Assembly: GCA_030068075.1 (NCBI GenBank)
Contig: CM057841.1
Location: forward strand, 38,543,030 to 38,607,029
Direction of reading: 5' to 3'
DNA: 64,000 nt
Origin: Paguma larvata
Taxonomy: Eukaryota; Chordata; Mammalia; Carnivora; Viverridae
The notes under the pieces were generated by a model. It made no database searches, was not told the DNA's origin, and saw only the letters and a list, made by a program, of their open reading frames with translations. The position numbers and the translations under genes were made by a program. How positions within the stretch are numbered: position 1 is the stretch's first letter; the number at the start of each line of letters is the position of its first letter. Of the stretch, positions 46,660-58,417 are shown piece by piece.

Positions 46660-47708
46660 CAATAACAGTGACGGCACTGAATTTGAAGCATGACTGGCAC
46701 TGACGATACCTGAAATGAAGAGCTGTAAATATCACCACTGGGAGACTCCCCCAACAGCTGCTGGGTCATACTGTAAATGTCTTTTTCCTCAAGGGAGGGC
46801 CTCCTGTCTGACAGTTTTACACTGCTTCTATGTTCATGGGACAGACACTAGATTTCCTTGGAAAATTGCACTAGAGACAATTGTGATTCTCTGGCAGTGG
46901 TCTAAGATGTATAGAAGCTTGTAATTTCATATTACATTTGAAAATGAAAGGTTCACTTTCTCTTTGAAATACATTATTTCAGTGGGAGTGCTCCCAAGTA
47001 AATAGTAAATGTTATTATTCTATAAATAGACAGGATCCTAACACTTGGTTCAAACACGAGGTTCAGGGCTCTATCTTTGGGACAATCAAAGTCAAGCTGC
47101 ATATCTTTGATATTTAAGCAGCATCTTTTCTGAATTGCCCTTTATTCATTTCTACCAGCTTGCAGTTACTTCATTATGCCTTTTAATAATCTCTCCTGAT
47201 ATTTAATAAGAAGCACTACTGTGTTTATGGAAACAAACTCACTTATTTTCCAATGATCTCCTCACAGCTGAGACCTGCTGAAGTCTCCCAGTGTGTGGCT
47301 CTACAACACAGGAGCATATATTTGTAAGATTGCTAAGGTTACAGTGATTTAGATAGAACACCACCTGATAAGGTAAGCTATTATAAATGCTAAGCAGAGC
47401 TATGGTAGGTAAGGACTCTGAGTGAAAATGGGAAATAGGACTATATGCTACAGGAAAAAAAAAAAAAAGATGATGCAAACAAAACTCATTCCAAAATGCA
47501 AAATTCTCTCAATTATCCTTATTCTTTTGTAGACGGCTTTGTAAGCACACTTTTGGTGAGGTCTCACCAGTCCAAAAGCTGAGGTCATTTCTTTTCTCCA
47601 GATACTCAACAATTGAGTTTCTTCAACAGAAGTACTTTCCTGATGAGAATGTTTGTATTGGCTGTGTCCAACACTGGCCATAGTTATCTGGGTGTTTTGT
47701 TGAGTATC

Positions 47709-47774
47709 TTACACTATTTGATCTAATTATGACAAAAATAGCCAGGTAATTCATATTCAGCTAACCATTAGCTT
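47709..47774. repeat. Local duplication, copy B
   Basis: Partner of copy A, 1,115 bases downstream in the same orientation. Confidence 0.85.
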
Positions 47775-48594
47775 ACAACCATTATGTCTTGCAATTTGGA
47801 ATTAAGAAACAGGGAAAGTTATAAAGCTATAGTTACAACGGTTATAAAATTATATAACTTATATAACCTTATATAGTTATAAAGCTATAAAGTAAAGTAT
47901 AAGCTTAAGGTAAATTATCATGCTCTTAAAATATCAAAAAACCTGTTTATTTAATGAAATGGATCTTCAGTGTAAGCTCTTAAGATCCTTACAAGGGGCT
48001 TTGTCTTTCTGAAATGCTCTATGAAACATCACCTTAGATCTTTCTGAGGTCTTAAGCGTGGGTCTTACACGTTTCCACCTGGAATTGATCTTGGTCCAGA
48101 GGGCCTTTTTTCATTTGAGAACCCGTTGTTGTCTGAAAGACAGGTCTGGGCACTTTATAAATCCTTCAAATTACAGTTGAGAAAATAGTTTGTCCCTTAG
48201 TCCATCTCTGTCTCGTGTTATTTTATTACAGAAGAAGGCAGATGGCACCTTCTATATTCCATCTGGAAATACCCATCACTATCACATCAAGTTAATTAAG
48301 TACATTTCAGAGTTTCCACGTTCCTCAAGGTGATGATTTTTAAACAAAATTTTCTTCACTTTTATAAAGTGACTCCTTTCCTACAGTTTTCATAACATTG
48401 TCTTTCCAGTCTTCAGTCTTGACCAATCAGTATCTTTCTAGCTTTCTCCCTCAATTTCCTCAAGTTTTGCCTCCTTTTGGCTTGGTCCACATGTTTCAGG
48501 TTTTTATTATGTATAGTATAGTTTGCTATAGTATAGTACTATAGACATTCACAATATTTTTATAGGACTTTCCTTCCACGTTACCAAGTTTATA

Positions 48595-49120
48595 TTTGTT
48601 TGCTCATGCTGTTTAATAACCTAGCTCACACTTAGTGATAGGAAGCAACCACTCCACCATAATCATGGATTCTGCAGGTCAGGAATCTGAACTTCACACA
48701 ATGGTGTGTCTTATTTCTGCTTTGTGATATCTGGACCCTCAGCTGGTAAGATTCAATGTTTGGGGTGTTTTGATTCACATATTTGGCTGCTGGCTGGAAT
48801 CTCAGCTGAACCTATAAACCAGAGCACGTACAAATGGATTCTGTGGGTGGCATGGACACCAGGATAGCTGGACTTCTTACCTGGCTCTAAAAGAAAGCGT
48901 TCTGAATGCTGTACTGACCTTTATAACCAAAGCACAGAAGTACATAGTGTCACTTCCACCATACTGTACAGGACAAAGTAGACCCAAGTCCAACCAAATT
49001 AAAGGAAAAATGATATATATCCAATCTTTGAGTGGGGGGCATGTCAAGGTAACATCATAAAGCAGTGTGTGGGATGGAAGATATCATTGCATCCATCTTT
49101 GGAAAATACATTTAACCCAC
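48595..49120 (+). mobile_element. ERVL-type LTR (MLT2-like), probable
   Basis: 'catgctgtttaataacctag', 'gattctgcaggtcaggaat', 'ggctggaatctcagctgaac', 'agtgtcacttccaccatact', 'gacccaagtccaacc' follow the order of ERVL-class LTRs. Divergence is high; subfamily and exact ends uncertain. Confidence 0.55.
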
Positions 49121-50862
49121 TGCCGAGCACGATGTCTTGTTTAGATGGTAGCATTCTTGTATTAACTAAAGTAGGTGATCTATTATCAACGAATAAACCT
49201 TTTTCCTACTATTCTATATAAATATATTTTAATTGTGAATGAAAAAGTAATACAACTTATAACTGTATTTTTTTACATTAATTATCACCCATGTTTCCAT
49301 TACTGTTTAGACTGACTTTCTCAGTTTATATATCTGTAAGGTAAGTTGTAGAGAAGCAGAGACTTGACCCTGGTCACAAAGTATATATTATGTGGCATTA
49401 AGATTAAAATCCACATTTTAACTCTGTTCAATGGTCCTTCAATTAAGCTCAATAGCCTCTCATCAGAACTACTTATTAGAATATTTTCATGGTAAGAAGT
49501 ATTTTCCAATCACTTTATAAATGACTCAATTCCAAAGTAATTTCGTATGAATAACCAAAACAGGACTATAACAACTAAAAATAGAGTAATTTCACTTGAA
49601 TGAATAACTTGTTAAGTCAATCCTTTTTTCAAAGAAAATCATGGCTTTGGCTTAAGTGTGATTTGGATACATGTTGATTTATTTCAAGGGCAGTAAGGCA
49701 ACAGAAGTCTCCATTTCAGAAAGCCAATGTGAAGTTAAAAAATTAAATTGCCATTAAGATATTCAGACATCAAGAAAAACTTTAGCTAATGGTGAACCTC
49801 TTCTTAGTTACTTCCTATAAAAAAGTGATATATGTCTAGATGCCAATTAGTCTTTCTCAATCTTTTGAAAATCTCAGTACAGAAAAAGGTGCCCATTGTT
49901 GATCAGTTCCTATGACTAGAGAGCCAAGTGAATGGGTCCAGAATTAATGAATAAGAAGACTGAGAGTATGAGATTACTTCTATTATTCTAATTGCTTTTC
50001 CTCACCCTTGACCTTTCACCATTAGCCAGAAGTCTCATAATGCATGGACTTTTGAGTTAAAAGATGTGAGTGTAAGGAAAATTACTGGCAAGGCTTTATT
50101 TCATTCTATCTATAGCCGAAACAGCATCTATATCATCTTCCTATCTGATACATCTCTCTTACATCTTCTCTCAGATCCTGCAAATTTCACTTTTCTAACA
50201 CAAAATAATAATGATAATAATTCATACTGCCCTCTTGATTAGAGAGCTTTGCTCCTTTCCCATAGCATTTCAATAAAAAATTCAAGCCTTTTCTTAAGTT
50301 TGTGTACAAGAATTTTAAAATATTTTTAAAAACTTTAGCTTCATTGCTTGATACTCTTCCATGAAAATGCTTGTCTCTAGACACGCAAGCAAGCAATACT
50401 GCCCTTCGTAAGGATGACTTTTTAAAGTGAATTTTTCTTCTTGGGTCTTTACCAAACCAAATGTAGAAAGTGGCAGCTTTGGTGTTTATGAGGAATAAAA
50501 AAGTCGCTTTCTCTCAGGAAAGGTGATAACAGCTGAGGTTCCCCGGGTTGGATTTGAAGCTGACTGATGTCAAGGAAGGGAGCTGTGTCTTCCTTGGGCC
50601 TTTGACAGGCAGGGAAACTTTCAGCATTGCATGTTCAGAGCCCGACACTGCCTTCATCTGTTTGACAGAGGCAGGGAGAGACTGTGGAAGGGCTGCCAAG
50701 TTTGCAACAGAGGGGCTTTCAAACACAGAGCAGGGACCCTAAAGGACCAGTGGGTCTATCCAGCCAACTTCATGCCCAAGGACTTGGCAGGCAGTGAGCT
50801 GTCCTCATTAAAACCTAGTTTGGATCATAGGGCACTTTTTCATTCCCACCCAGCTGGTAGCC
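49121..50862. other. Repeat-poor stretch, GC-richer at its end
   Basis: No named repeat. 50520-50840 is clearly richer in GC than its surroundings. Plus and minus frames of 60-90 codons overlap there (50514-50900) and include the A-run, with no domain. Candidate regulatory DNA. Confidence 0.5.
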
Positions 50863-50964
50863 AAAAAAAAAAAAAAAAAAGAAAAAAAGAAAAAAGATAA
50901 CAGGAGATAACACACACATCCAACACACATCCATACACACACACAGACACACACACACACACAC
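50863..50964. repeat. A-rich tract then (CA)n microsatellite
   Basis: A-run 50863-50897, then CA-rich 50911-50964. Confidence 0.95.
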
Positions 50965-51849
50965 TGCAAGCCAAAATGTAAACCGGAAATAGGCAAAATA
51001 TCATTCTCATTTTTCATAGTTGTCATGAAATACTGGCCAGGTAGCTCTATGCCTCCAGATCCTTCCTTTAATCATCTTCCGGTTTCATTTTTTTTCTTTC
51101 TGCCCTAATTATTCCCTACTTTTAATATCCCCCCACTGGCTTTAATTAAACTTTCTGTAGTTTCAGCTTGTTTTCCAGGCAGGTTTCCTTTCACTTTCAA
51201 AGCTCAGTCCGATCCTTGTGTCCAGACAGTCAAGGTTATCAGAAAAGTTTGTCAGATCCCTGCTTCCTCATGAGTTTCTCTCATCCTTGCTCTGTGATTT
51301 CTGTGATTAGTCAATATGCGCTCAGCCCCAAGGAGAGGCTCTGTTTCTGAGATTAGAGAGGCTGATGCCCTGCACACATTTTCTCCTGTGTCACTACCTC
51401 TCCTCATTCCCTCCTAATTGAAATGTACTTTCATCACATTTTGATTTCACAAAATCTATTTAATCTTCTATTTAGTCTTCTGTGGTCTTTGTACTCTTGG
51501 AGGAAATATCTGCCAATGAGCTCGGGGATGCTGGGTGAGCTACTGAGGCCTTTGGGAAAGTGAGAGCTATTTTTATTATTGCCACAATGCTATTTTGCTA
51601 CCTGTTTACACTCATTATAATGCCACAATCACAAAGCTATTGCTAAGGTCATGAAAGGTGTTCCATTATGAAAACTACATTTTTAGGTTTTATGTTCTTC
51701 ATCAAGTAAAATCTTCTAAGGCTAAATTCTAATGGGGATTGTCTCATGATGAACCTATGTTTCTTCAGGAGAGCTGAGGAATAATATCTTTAGGGGAAAT
51801 GTTGATTGTCAAATGAGAATGAAAGAAAATATCTCGCAGTTTTTTGAAG
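50965..51849. other. Repeat-poor stretch
   Basis: No named repeat. 51510-51660 is a balanced-composition block that could be conserved. No gene. Confidence 0.5.
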
Positions 51850-52130
51850 GAAGCATTTATTTATTCAAAGTATATTTGTTAAGCATTCCAGTGGCAGGCA
51901 CGGTAATGGGCATTAAAATTAGAGAATATGAAACCATTCTTCCTTTCAATATGTTCACAGGAAGTTGAGAAACAGATATTTAGACCCATAGCTACAATTT
52001 AGTGAGGTAGGTACTGAAATAGATGTATGTAGATGGAGACAGCAGAATATTGGCCAGTAAGAAAGGTGATCAGAAAGGTAGGAAGTACCTCTGAATGATA
52101 AAAAGTAGATGGGAACTGACGGAAGTGATG
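51850..52130 (-). mobile_element. L2 LINE 3' region, antisense
   Basis: 'gcatttatttattcaaagta', 'gttaagcattccagtggcag', 'gcacggtaatgggcattaaa', 'tttagtgaggtaggtactga' follow antisense L2. Confidence 0.72.
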
Positions 52131-52231
52131 AAATCATAAGTCTCCAATATTTACCAGAGAAACCTAGTGCATAATGGAGAGTTATGTGAAATGACTCTGA
52201 GCCTACAACTGAAAGAGTAAAAAGTAGGTGT

Positions 52232-52627
52232 TGTTAAAAATAATAGGTCCAAAATGGAGTCACTCATGCTCAGTCCACTGCCACCAAAATGACACTTAAT
52301 TTAAATTACAACGTTGGTTCTTCCAGAAATGGCATCTTAAACTAGTCAATCAGTAATCACCTGATAGGCATTAGTTACTTAATCTGCCTGATAAAGTCTT
52401 GGCATCTCTTATAAAGAAAGTAACCTTGTATTAATAAATCCTACTTTTTTTTCCCCTAGTACAACATCCTTGTTTCTGCTCCCTTCTGCCTATAAAATCT
52501 CTTGCCTTATATAACTCTTCGAATCTCCCTTTTATGTGCTAGGTTAGATGTTGCCTGATTCATGAATCAGTGAAAAAACCCAATAAGATCTTTGAGATTT
52601 ACTCAGTTAATTTATTTGTTCTTTGAC
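52232..52627 (+). mobile_element. ERV1-type solo LTR
   Basis: Begins 'tgttaaaaataataggtcc' and ends '..ttctttgaca', the TG..CA boundary of LTRs, 396 bases. Internal order: 'aaaatggagtcactcatgct', 'aatggcatcttaaactagtc', TATA-like 'ctataaaatc' (52490-52499), 'ttagatgttgcctgattcat', 'aagatctttgagatttact'. The polyadenylation signal is degenerate. No proviral genes. Confidence 0.7.
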
Positions 52628-53559
52628 AGAGGTAATGGGACATTTCCTGCATTATTAAAAGAGGGGCTCACTCAGAACAGGCACCACAGCATTTTCCTAT
52701 AACTTATGTGGTGAGCGAGGGCCCCAGGTCCAGAGGGGCAGAACCGGTTCCCAGAGAAATAATGATTCCAAGGCACGGTGAATCTTTTCACAAAGAAGAA
52801 AAAGAAAACTCTGCAATCACAAGACAGACACCACTGATTAGAACACAGTGAATAACTTACAAAATATTTGCAATGAATATCCTTCAAAAAAAGAGAGAAA
52901 TTAGAGAATGAATACTAGAAATATCTTAAAAAATAACTATTATAGATAATATTAGTATCAGGCATAGAAAAAATGTAAAAGGCATTAAGTGGGAATGTGG
53001 AGAATATTTTAAATTGATAAAAATTCAATCCACAAAGAAGATATAATATCACTGACTTCATTTAAATTTAATGGCTTCAACACATCAGAAACAATTTTAA
53101 AACTGTATATTTCTTCTTAACGTTTCTCTCTAAAAATTCAATAGTTCAGACATAACAATAATTGAATAAGAAAATAAGATGTTGGAGACTCAAATGACCC
53201 AACAAGATTTACTTATATTTATGTACATATGTATGTACACATGTTAATATTTGTGCATACAAATACAAGTGAACTCAATGTAATAATGTCGCATTTGTTC
53301 CCAAACTAAAATAATATGCAATATTTTCAGATACATATGAAACACTACCAGAAAAAAAAAAAACGATCATGTAGATTCCAGTTGCAAGAAATAAATTTCA
53401 AAAAAGCAGGGAAACACAAAAAAAGGATTTGTTATGTGAGCATGGAAGTGAGACAGCTATACCCAAACAGGGTCACAGAGGACTACATGAAAAGGGGGTT
53501 TTGAAGGATGAAGGAAAATGTTAAGTGGACCATAGGAGAAGGAATGTCTTGGAAAGGGT
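52628..53559. other. Unassigned AT-rich stretch
   Basis: No gene or named repeat. Compound TATG/TACA run at 53218-53245. Confidence 0.5.
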
Positions 53560-54060
53560 TGTCTTATTTAGGAATTTTTCAGGTTCAAGCAACACAAACC
53601 TATTCAAACACACTACAGCAAGAAGTGACAATTTTTTTTTGTAAGGAGAGAGGGATAATTCTATATAGCCATGGTTGGTATACAAAGGCAGGTTTCCTAT
53701 AGTCAGGAGCAGGGGCTGAATCAGGAAATAAGACCATTTCTCTCTCTGCCTTTTTCTCTTTCCCCTGCCACCCCCAACTCTCTCACCATATGATATTTCA
53801 TATTTTCTGATCTTCATCTATTTTATTGGTTTCCCTTCCATGATTGTTTTCCCTTGCTTTTCTTTGCAGATAAACATCCCATAAGTCTTACAAATTCTCC
53901 AAGTCAAACACATAACAAGGAGGAAAATAATTCCTGAGTATCAGTTCTAAATTTTTGAAAATCAGGTGTGCTCAGTTTGGGTCAAGGGCTCATTCCAAAT
54001 TGAAGAGACTATAGGGGTTCAGAGAGGGAAACACAGTCCCCTTCCTGTTTGGTACACTGT
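53560..54060. mobile_element. Possible ancient dispersed repeat, family unknown
   Basis: 'ttcaggttcaagcaacaca', 'aggagcaggggctgaatcag' and 'catttctctctctgcc' have the general look of a dispersed mammalian element, but I cannot name it. The minus frame 53521-53817 (98 codons) crosses it and shows no domain. Confidence 0.3.
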
Positions 54061-55970
54061 GAGGGCAAATTCTTTGTGGATATATTCAGAAGTGCAGGTG
54101 GGAAGTAACAGTAAATGTGGTTCAAACAGGGAACAGAAATAAACTCATTACAGATCTTGGCTTTAACCACCCACCCCCTAACTCAGGTAAAAGAATACTT
54201 GATTTTGGAAAAGATTCCAAAACAAAGATAATGGCATGTGAAGGAGCTTAGAAAACAGAATTGAGAATCTAGGAACTGAGAAATGCAGGGCATGTAAAAT
54301 GCTAGGGATGGAAAGAAAGTTTCATACTCAACAGTTTTCAATCTCTCAGGTTAGCTTGGTGCTAATGACCGGTACCCATTTGGCATGAGTTCTCTCATAA
54401 TAGCACACTGACATGGCTTATTCAGGTCTTGAAAGCCTACAAGATGAAAAGTAAAATGCTGATACTGAGCCTTTTAATCTAAAAATTTAGATAAAAATAA
54501 TGTGAGTTATTTGGCTGATTATAACTGGAAAGAGAATTCACATTCTTGGTTATAAACCTTGGTTATTCCTTCTTGAATTTGAACTGGCTTATTTCCTTGC
54601 CAAAATATAGGTAATGAGAAAGTATGTTTCACAACAAACTGAAACAATAAAAATTAGCTCCTAAGAAGCTACATTTGCCTTTATTACACCTATATGAAAC
54701 TTGACATATTTTTCCTAAGTCACAATATTCAAAATTCACAATATTTTTAAACACAATGCCCTTTCCTTGTTTATTCAAGGCAACTATTCTTAATTCCCAA
54801 GTTATAAATGTCAAGACCCTAGACTTACTGATACACGTCCAATCTGATAGTAAGCCGCTTGGACATACCTTTGTGGTACATGTCGCCAGAGCCATATAAG
54901 CTACTGTATCGTCAAGAAGTTCACTCTATCTCCAGGTAGTTCTGACTCAGAACAATTTGTTTTCTACTGGAACTAAATCAGTATTCCTGCAAAATGCTGG
55001 AAAATTATTTTTCCTTAAGATTATAAACAATCATATTTAAAATTATATCTATAATGAAAATGTTTGGTTTTTAAACTATCCTAGTTGATTCTACTTTTCA
55101 TGGACCCCATACTCTCACTATCTCATTATCTACTCTATTACTGCCTACATATCTGCAGTGACCTCACCTATCCTATTGAACTTTCCTTTTTTTCCAAATC
55201 TCTCATGATTCTAATTCTTCTGTTATGGATATATTGTAACATTTTGGTATTCCCTTCAGAGTGGATGCTCTGAACTCAATAAAATTGCAACTGCCCATTT
55301 AAGTTTGATTCCAGGATTTGATGAATGCTTATCCTTTACAGTCCAAAAAGTTTCCAGTTCTAATTTCTGTCATTCCATGACAAGACCAATAGTGTCACTC
55401 TCGTGGCTCTTGACATGGCTTCATTTTCAACATGGAACAAACTCATTACTCCATGATATGTAAACATAACACCATGTCAGGAAACATCAGCTGTTGCTTT
55501 TCCACAGATATGGGTAACAGCTGTTTGTCTGACAATATTGAAGATTGTGTGACCTGTGAGGCTCTGAAGTCTTGAAGCAGCTTTTTGTCTCAAGCATAAA
55601 GATGACTCTTCACCCTTTGGAGATTCAGATGACAAAATTTCATAAGGTAGAAACAGGCAGGCTTTAGAATGATGATAATTTTGAAACACTGTATGTCCCC
55701 TTCTTCATCCGGTAGGTCAAAATCACCTGACTATTTGCTTCTCTGTGCTATTGTAAAAGATTTTCCCTGAGTTCGCTTCAGAGAAGTTTTATCTGGTCAA
55801 TTATTTTTTTTTCCTATTTAAATCTCAGGCATAAATGTTTCTTATTGTGTTATGGTGGTGTAATGCTGCTGATTCATCTACCAAGATATTAGTGCGTGTC
55901 ATCATGATATTCTCTGATAATCCTGTGGATAAGGTTAGATAAACCGTGGCTGGATTCTTAATCCTTTGCA
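54061..55970. other. Repeat-poor stretch
   Basis: About 1.9 kb with no named repeat and no gene. Short AT-rich parts. Confidence 0.5.
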
Positions 55971-56383
55971 TGATGCGATAGTTAATTTTATGTGACAACT
56001 TGAATAAATCAAGGGATGCCCAGATATCTTGTTAAACATTATTTCTGTATGTGTCTGTAAAAGTGTTTCTGGAAGAGATTAACATTTGAATAGGAAAACT
56101 GAGTAAAATGGATTGCCCTCCCTAACACTAGCCTCCAATCCATTGAAGACTTGACTAGAACACAATGCAGGGGTGGAGAATATTCACATTCTCTCTGCTT
56201 CACTGTTGATACAGGTCACCCACCTCCTGTCCTTGCTACTGCTACTTCTCACACCAGACTCAGACAGGAATCTGCACCAGCAGCTCCAACCACACCACCT
56301 ACCTTCTTGGGTCTCTAGATCACAGATGGCAGATTGTGGGACTCGTTGGCTTCTATAGTCATGGGAGCCAATTTCTTACAATA

Positions 56384-56416
<33 letters not shown>

Positions 56417-56455
56417 AATGTATTTTGTTTGTTTTTCTTGGAGAACCCTAATACA
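55971..56455 (+). mobile_element. Solo LTR-like element, family not assigned
   Basis: 'atagttaattttatgtgaca', 'gatgcccagatatcttgtta', 'gaagagattaacatttgaat', 'gagtaaaatggattgccctc', 'catgggagccaatttcttac' and 'cttggagaaccctaatacag' follow a well-known dispersed mammalian element with TG..CA ends. A (CT)n run at 56391-56416 has grown inside it. Confidence 0.72.
56391..56416. repeat. (CT)n microsatellite
   Basis: About 13 CT units inside the element above. Confidence 0.95.
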
Positions 56456-56959
56456 GATGGATAGTATAAGAAGAGTGCTAGCTAGTCAGCCTGTATACAT
56501 TGTGGGGAGATCGTCCTGCAAAGTTCTGTACTTATAGAGTGAAATAAAGAACTGTGGTTATCTATAGAGAAGGCAAAACTTGGATAAACTGTCTAGCTAT
56601 CGCACTACACATAGAGACACCAACATCTACAACTCATTCGAACAAAAGAGGTAGGAGAGAACACCTATGAAAGTCAATCTTAGTAAGAAAAACTCTTATT
56701 TATATGGTTTTCTTCTTTATTTTCTTTACCCCATTTCCATTCTTTCTTTCATACAGCATCATTTCCATCAACAGCTAATTACACTATACATGTGGTTATT
56801 TTATTTCTGTGTCTTTTCCCCACCCATTCCTACTGCGGAAAATAGCTTTCCCATGTAGTCGACAGTTCCTCACCTTTCAGAACTCTAATGTTGCCTCGCT
56901 GTATTCATAGAACAGCAAAACATACACATAAATTAAGCAGATACAGAGATAATAAATAT
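56456..56959. other. Unassigned stretch
   Basis: No gene or named repeat. Confidence 0.5.
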
Positions 56960-57434
56960 AAATTTATATTCCAGGCAATGTGTTGGTCTAGCTAAAAGCG
57001 TAACAGTGATCAAGAGAGATTCAGGGTTTGCTCTGATGACCTTATTCTTTAACAGAGGAGATGGATAACACATACATGCACACACACGCACACACACGAA
57101 TAAAACAATAACAAATTGTGGTATTAAGAAGGAGATGAAAAATGATGCATGAGAAAAACAAAAAGAATGATCTGTTTTTGGGAGTGCAGCAATAAACACT
57201 AAAGTTGAGACTCAGGGCCTAGAAAATGAAGTGCAGATACATGATGGTAGAGGCAATCTACATGCAGAGCAGGACCTCATACATGCAAGAAAATAAAAGA
57301 AGATGGGCAAGTTTGAGTAATACTAGCAAAAGATAGCACACAGCATGAGGTTGGAGAGGCTAGGCTGTTCAGTCTTCAGGCATAAAGATTTTGTTCTGTG
57401 TTCACTGTGAAGCCATTAGGACTTTTAATTTATG
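56960..57434 (-). mobile_element. L2 LINE, antisense, part 1
   Basis: 'aacagtgatcaagagagatt', a (CA)n at 57073-57100, 'gttcactgtgaagccattag' and 'gacttttaattt' run in antisense L2 order. The same L2 continues at 57985 after an L1. Confidence 0.7.
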
Positions 57435-57725
57435 GCTTGCTTCATTTCAATTGATATATAATTAATGCAAAGTGGTCTGAACTTAAATACTCAGTGACAT
57501 GAATTTTAACAGATATAAAAACCTATGTAACCACTATCCAAATCAGATAGAGAAAATTATGACCCTCTCAGGAAGTTCCCTTGACCCCATTCCAATCAGT
57601 TGCCTTCTCACCCATGAACAATCATCATTGCCAACACAACTCTGATTTTGTATATTATATCTATTTTTGTTTGTATTTGGATTTCAAATACATGGAATCA
57701 TACAAAATGTAGCATGATAAAATTG
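57435..57725 (-). mobile_element. L1M 3' region, antisense
   Basis: 'caattgatatataattaatg', 'tatgtaaccactatccaaat', 'catggaatcatacaaaatgt' match the antisense L1 3' UTR. It lies between two parts of an L2, so it inserted into it. Confidence 0.78.
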
Positions 57726-57813
57726 TTAAAGCTTAAAATACTGCATTTGATGTTGTGGGCATGCAATTTCATAAAATATAGGAAGTGAATATACTATTCA
57801 AAATATAATGCCA

Positions 57814-57920
57814 ACTGCACAGATTTAAAATTATATATATACATCATATAGGATTACTATAATATATATAATTATATATATATCTATATATCTATATATA
57901 TAACTTAAAATCTGTGCAGT
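57814..57920. repeat. Inverted repeat, 27-base arms
   Basis: Left arm 57814-57840 (starts 'actgcacagattt') and right arm 57894-57920 (ends 'aaatctgtgcagt') are reverse complements at 25 of 27 positions. The 53-base spacer is AT-only for most of its length. Not a transposon end that I recognise. Confidence 0.9.
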
Positions 57921-57942
57921 GTATGTATAAATCTGTGTGTAT

Positions 57943-57975
<33 letters not shown>
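57943..57975. repeat. (CA)n microsatellite
   Basis: About 16 CA units. Confidence 0.97.
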
Positions 57976-57977
<2 letters not shown>

Positions 57978-57984
57978 CTAAATT

Positions 57985-58188
57985 AAAATGGTAGTAGTGC
58001 AGATCAAGAGGACTAGATGGATAGGAGATCTCTTTTGTATGAAAGTATTCCTAATTTACTTAGGGTATATTATATGAAGTGTGTGAAGTGAAGAGAGTAA
58101 TCAGAATGTCTCCTTGATACTCTGCTTGGATAAATAGATAGACAGTGAAAGATAGGCAGTGGGGGTGCAAGTCGAAAGATAAATTCTG
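57985..58188 (-). mobile_element. L2 LINE, antisense, part 2
   Basis: Purine-rich sequence in antisense L2 order, e.g. 'gtgaagtgaagagagtaatc', 'cagaatgtctccttgatact'. Ends at the SINE. Confidence 0.6.
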
Positions 58189-58190
58189 GG

Positions 58191-58404
58191 GGCACCTGGG
58201 TGGCTCAGTCTAAGTGTCTGACTTCAGTTCAGGTCATGACCTTGCAGTTCTTGAGTTTGAGCCTCGCTTTGGGCTCTGTGCTAACAGCTCAGAGCATGGA
58301 GCCTACTTCAGATTCTGTGTCTCCCTCTTTCTCTGTCCCTCCACTGCTTGTGCTCTCTCTTGATCTCTCAAACCTGAGTAAACAATTAAAACAATTTTTA
58401 AATG
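58191..58404 (+). mobile_element. CAN-SINE with target-site duplication, nested in L2
   Basis: Head 'ggcacctgggtggctcagtc', CT-rich middle, short A-rich tail. Flanked by 'gataaattctggg' (58178-58190) and 'gataaactctggg' (58405-58417), 12 of 13 identical. Confidence 0.95.
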
Positions 58405-58417
58405 GATAAACTCTGGG

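Larger units (their letters stand above)
46266..48594. other. Long repeat-poor stretch with a local duplication
   Basis: About 2.3 kb without a named interspersed repeat. Contains the duplicated 66-base segment listed separately and an AT-rich direct repeat 'agttataaagctata' at 47818-47832 and 47875-47889. A-run at 47455-47468. No gene. Confidence 0.55.
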
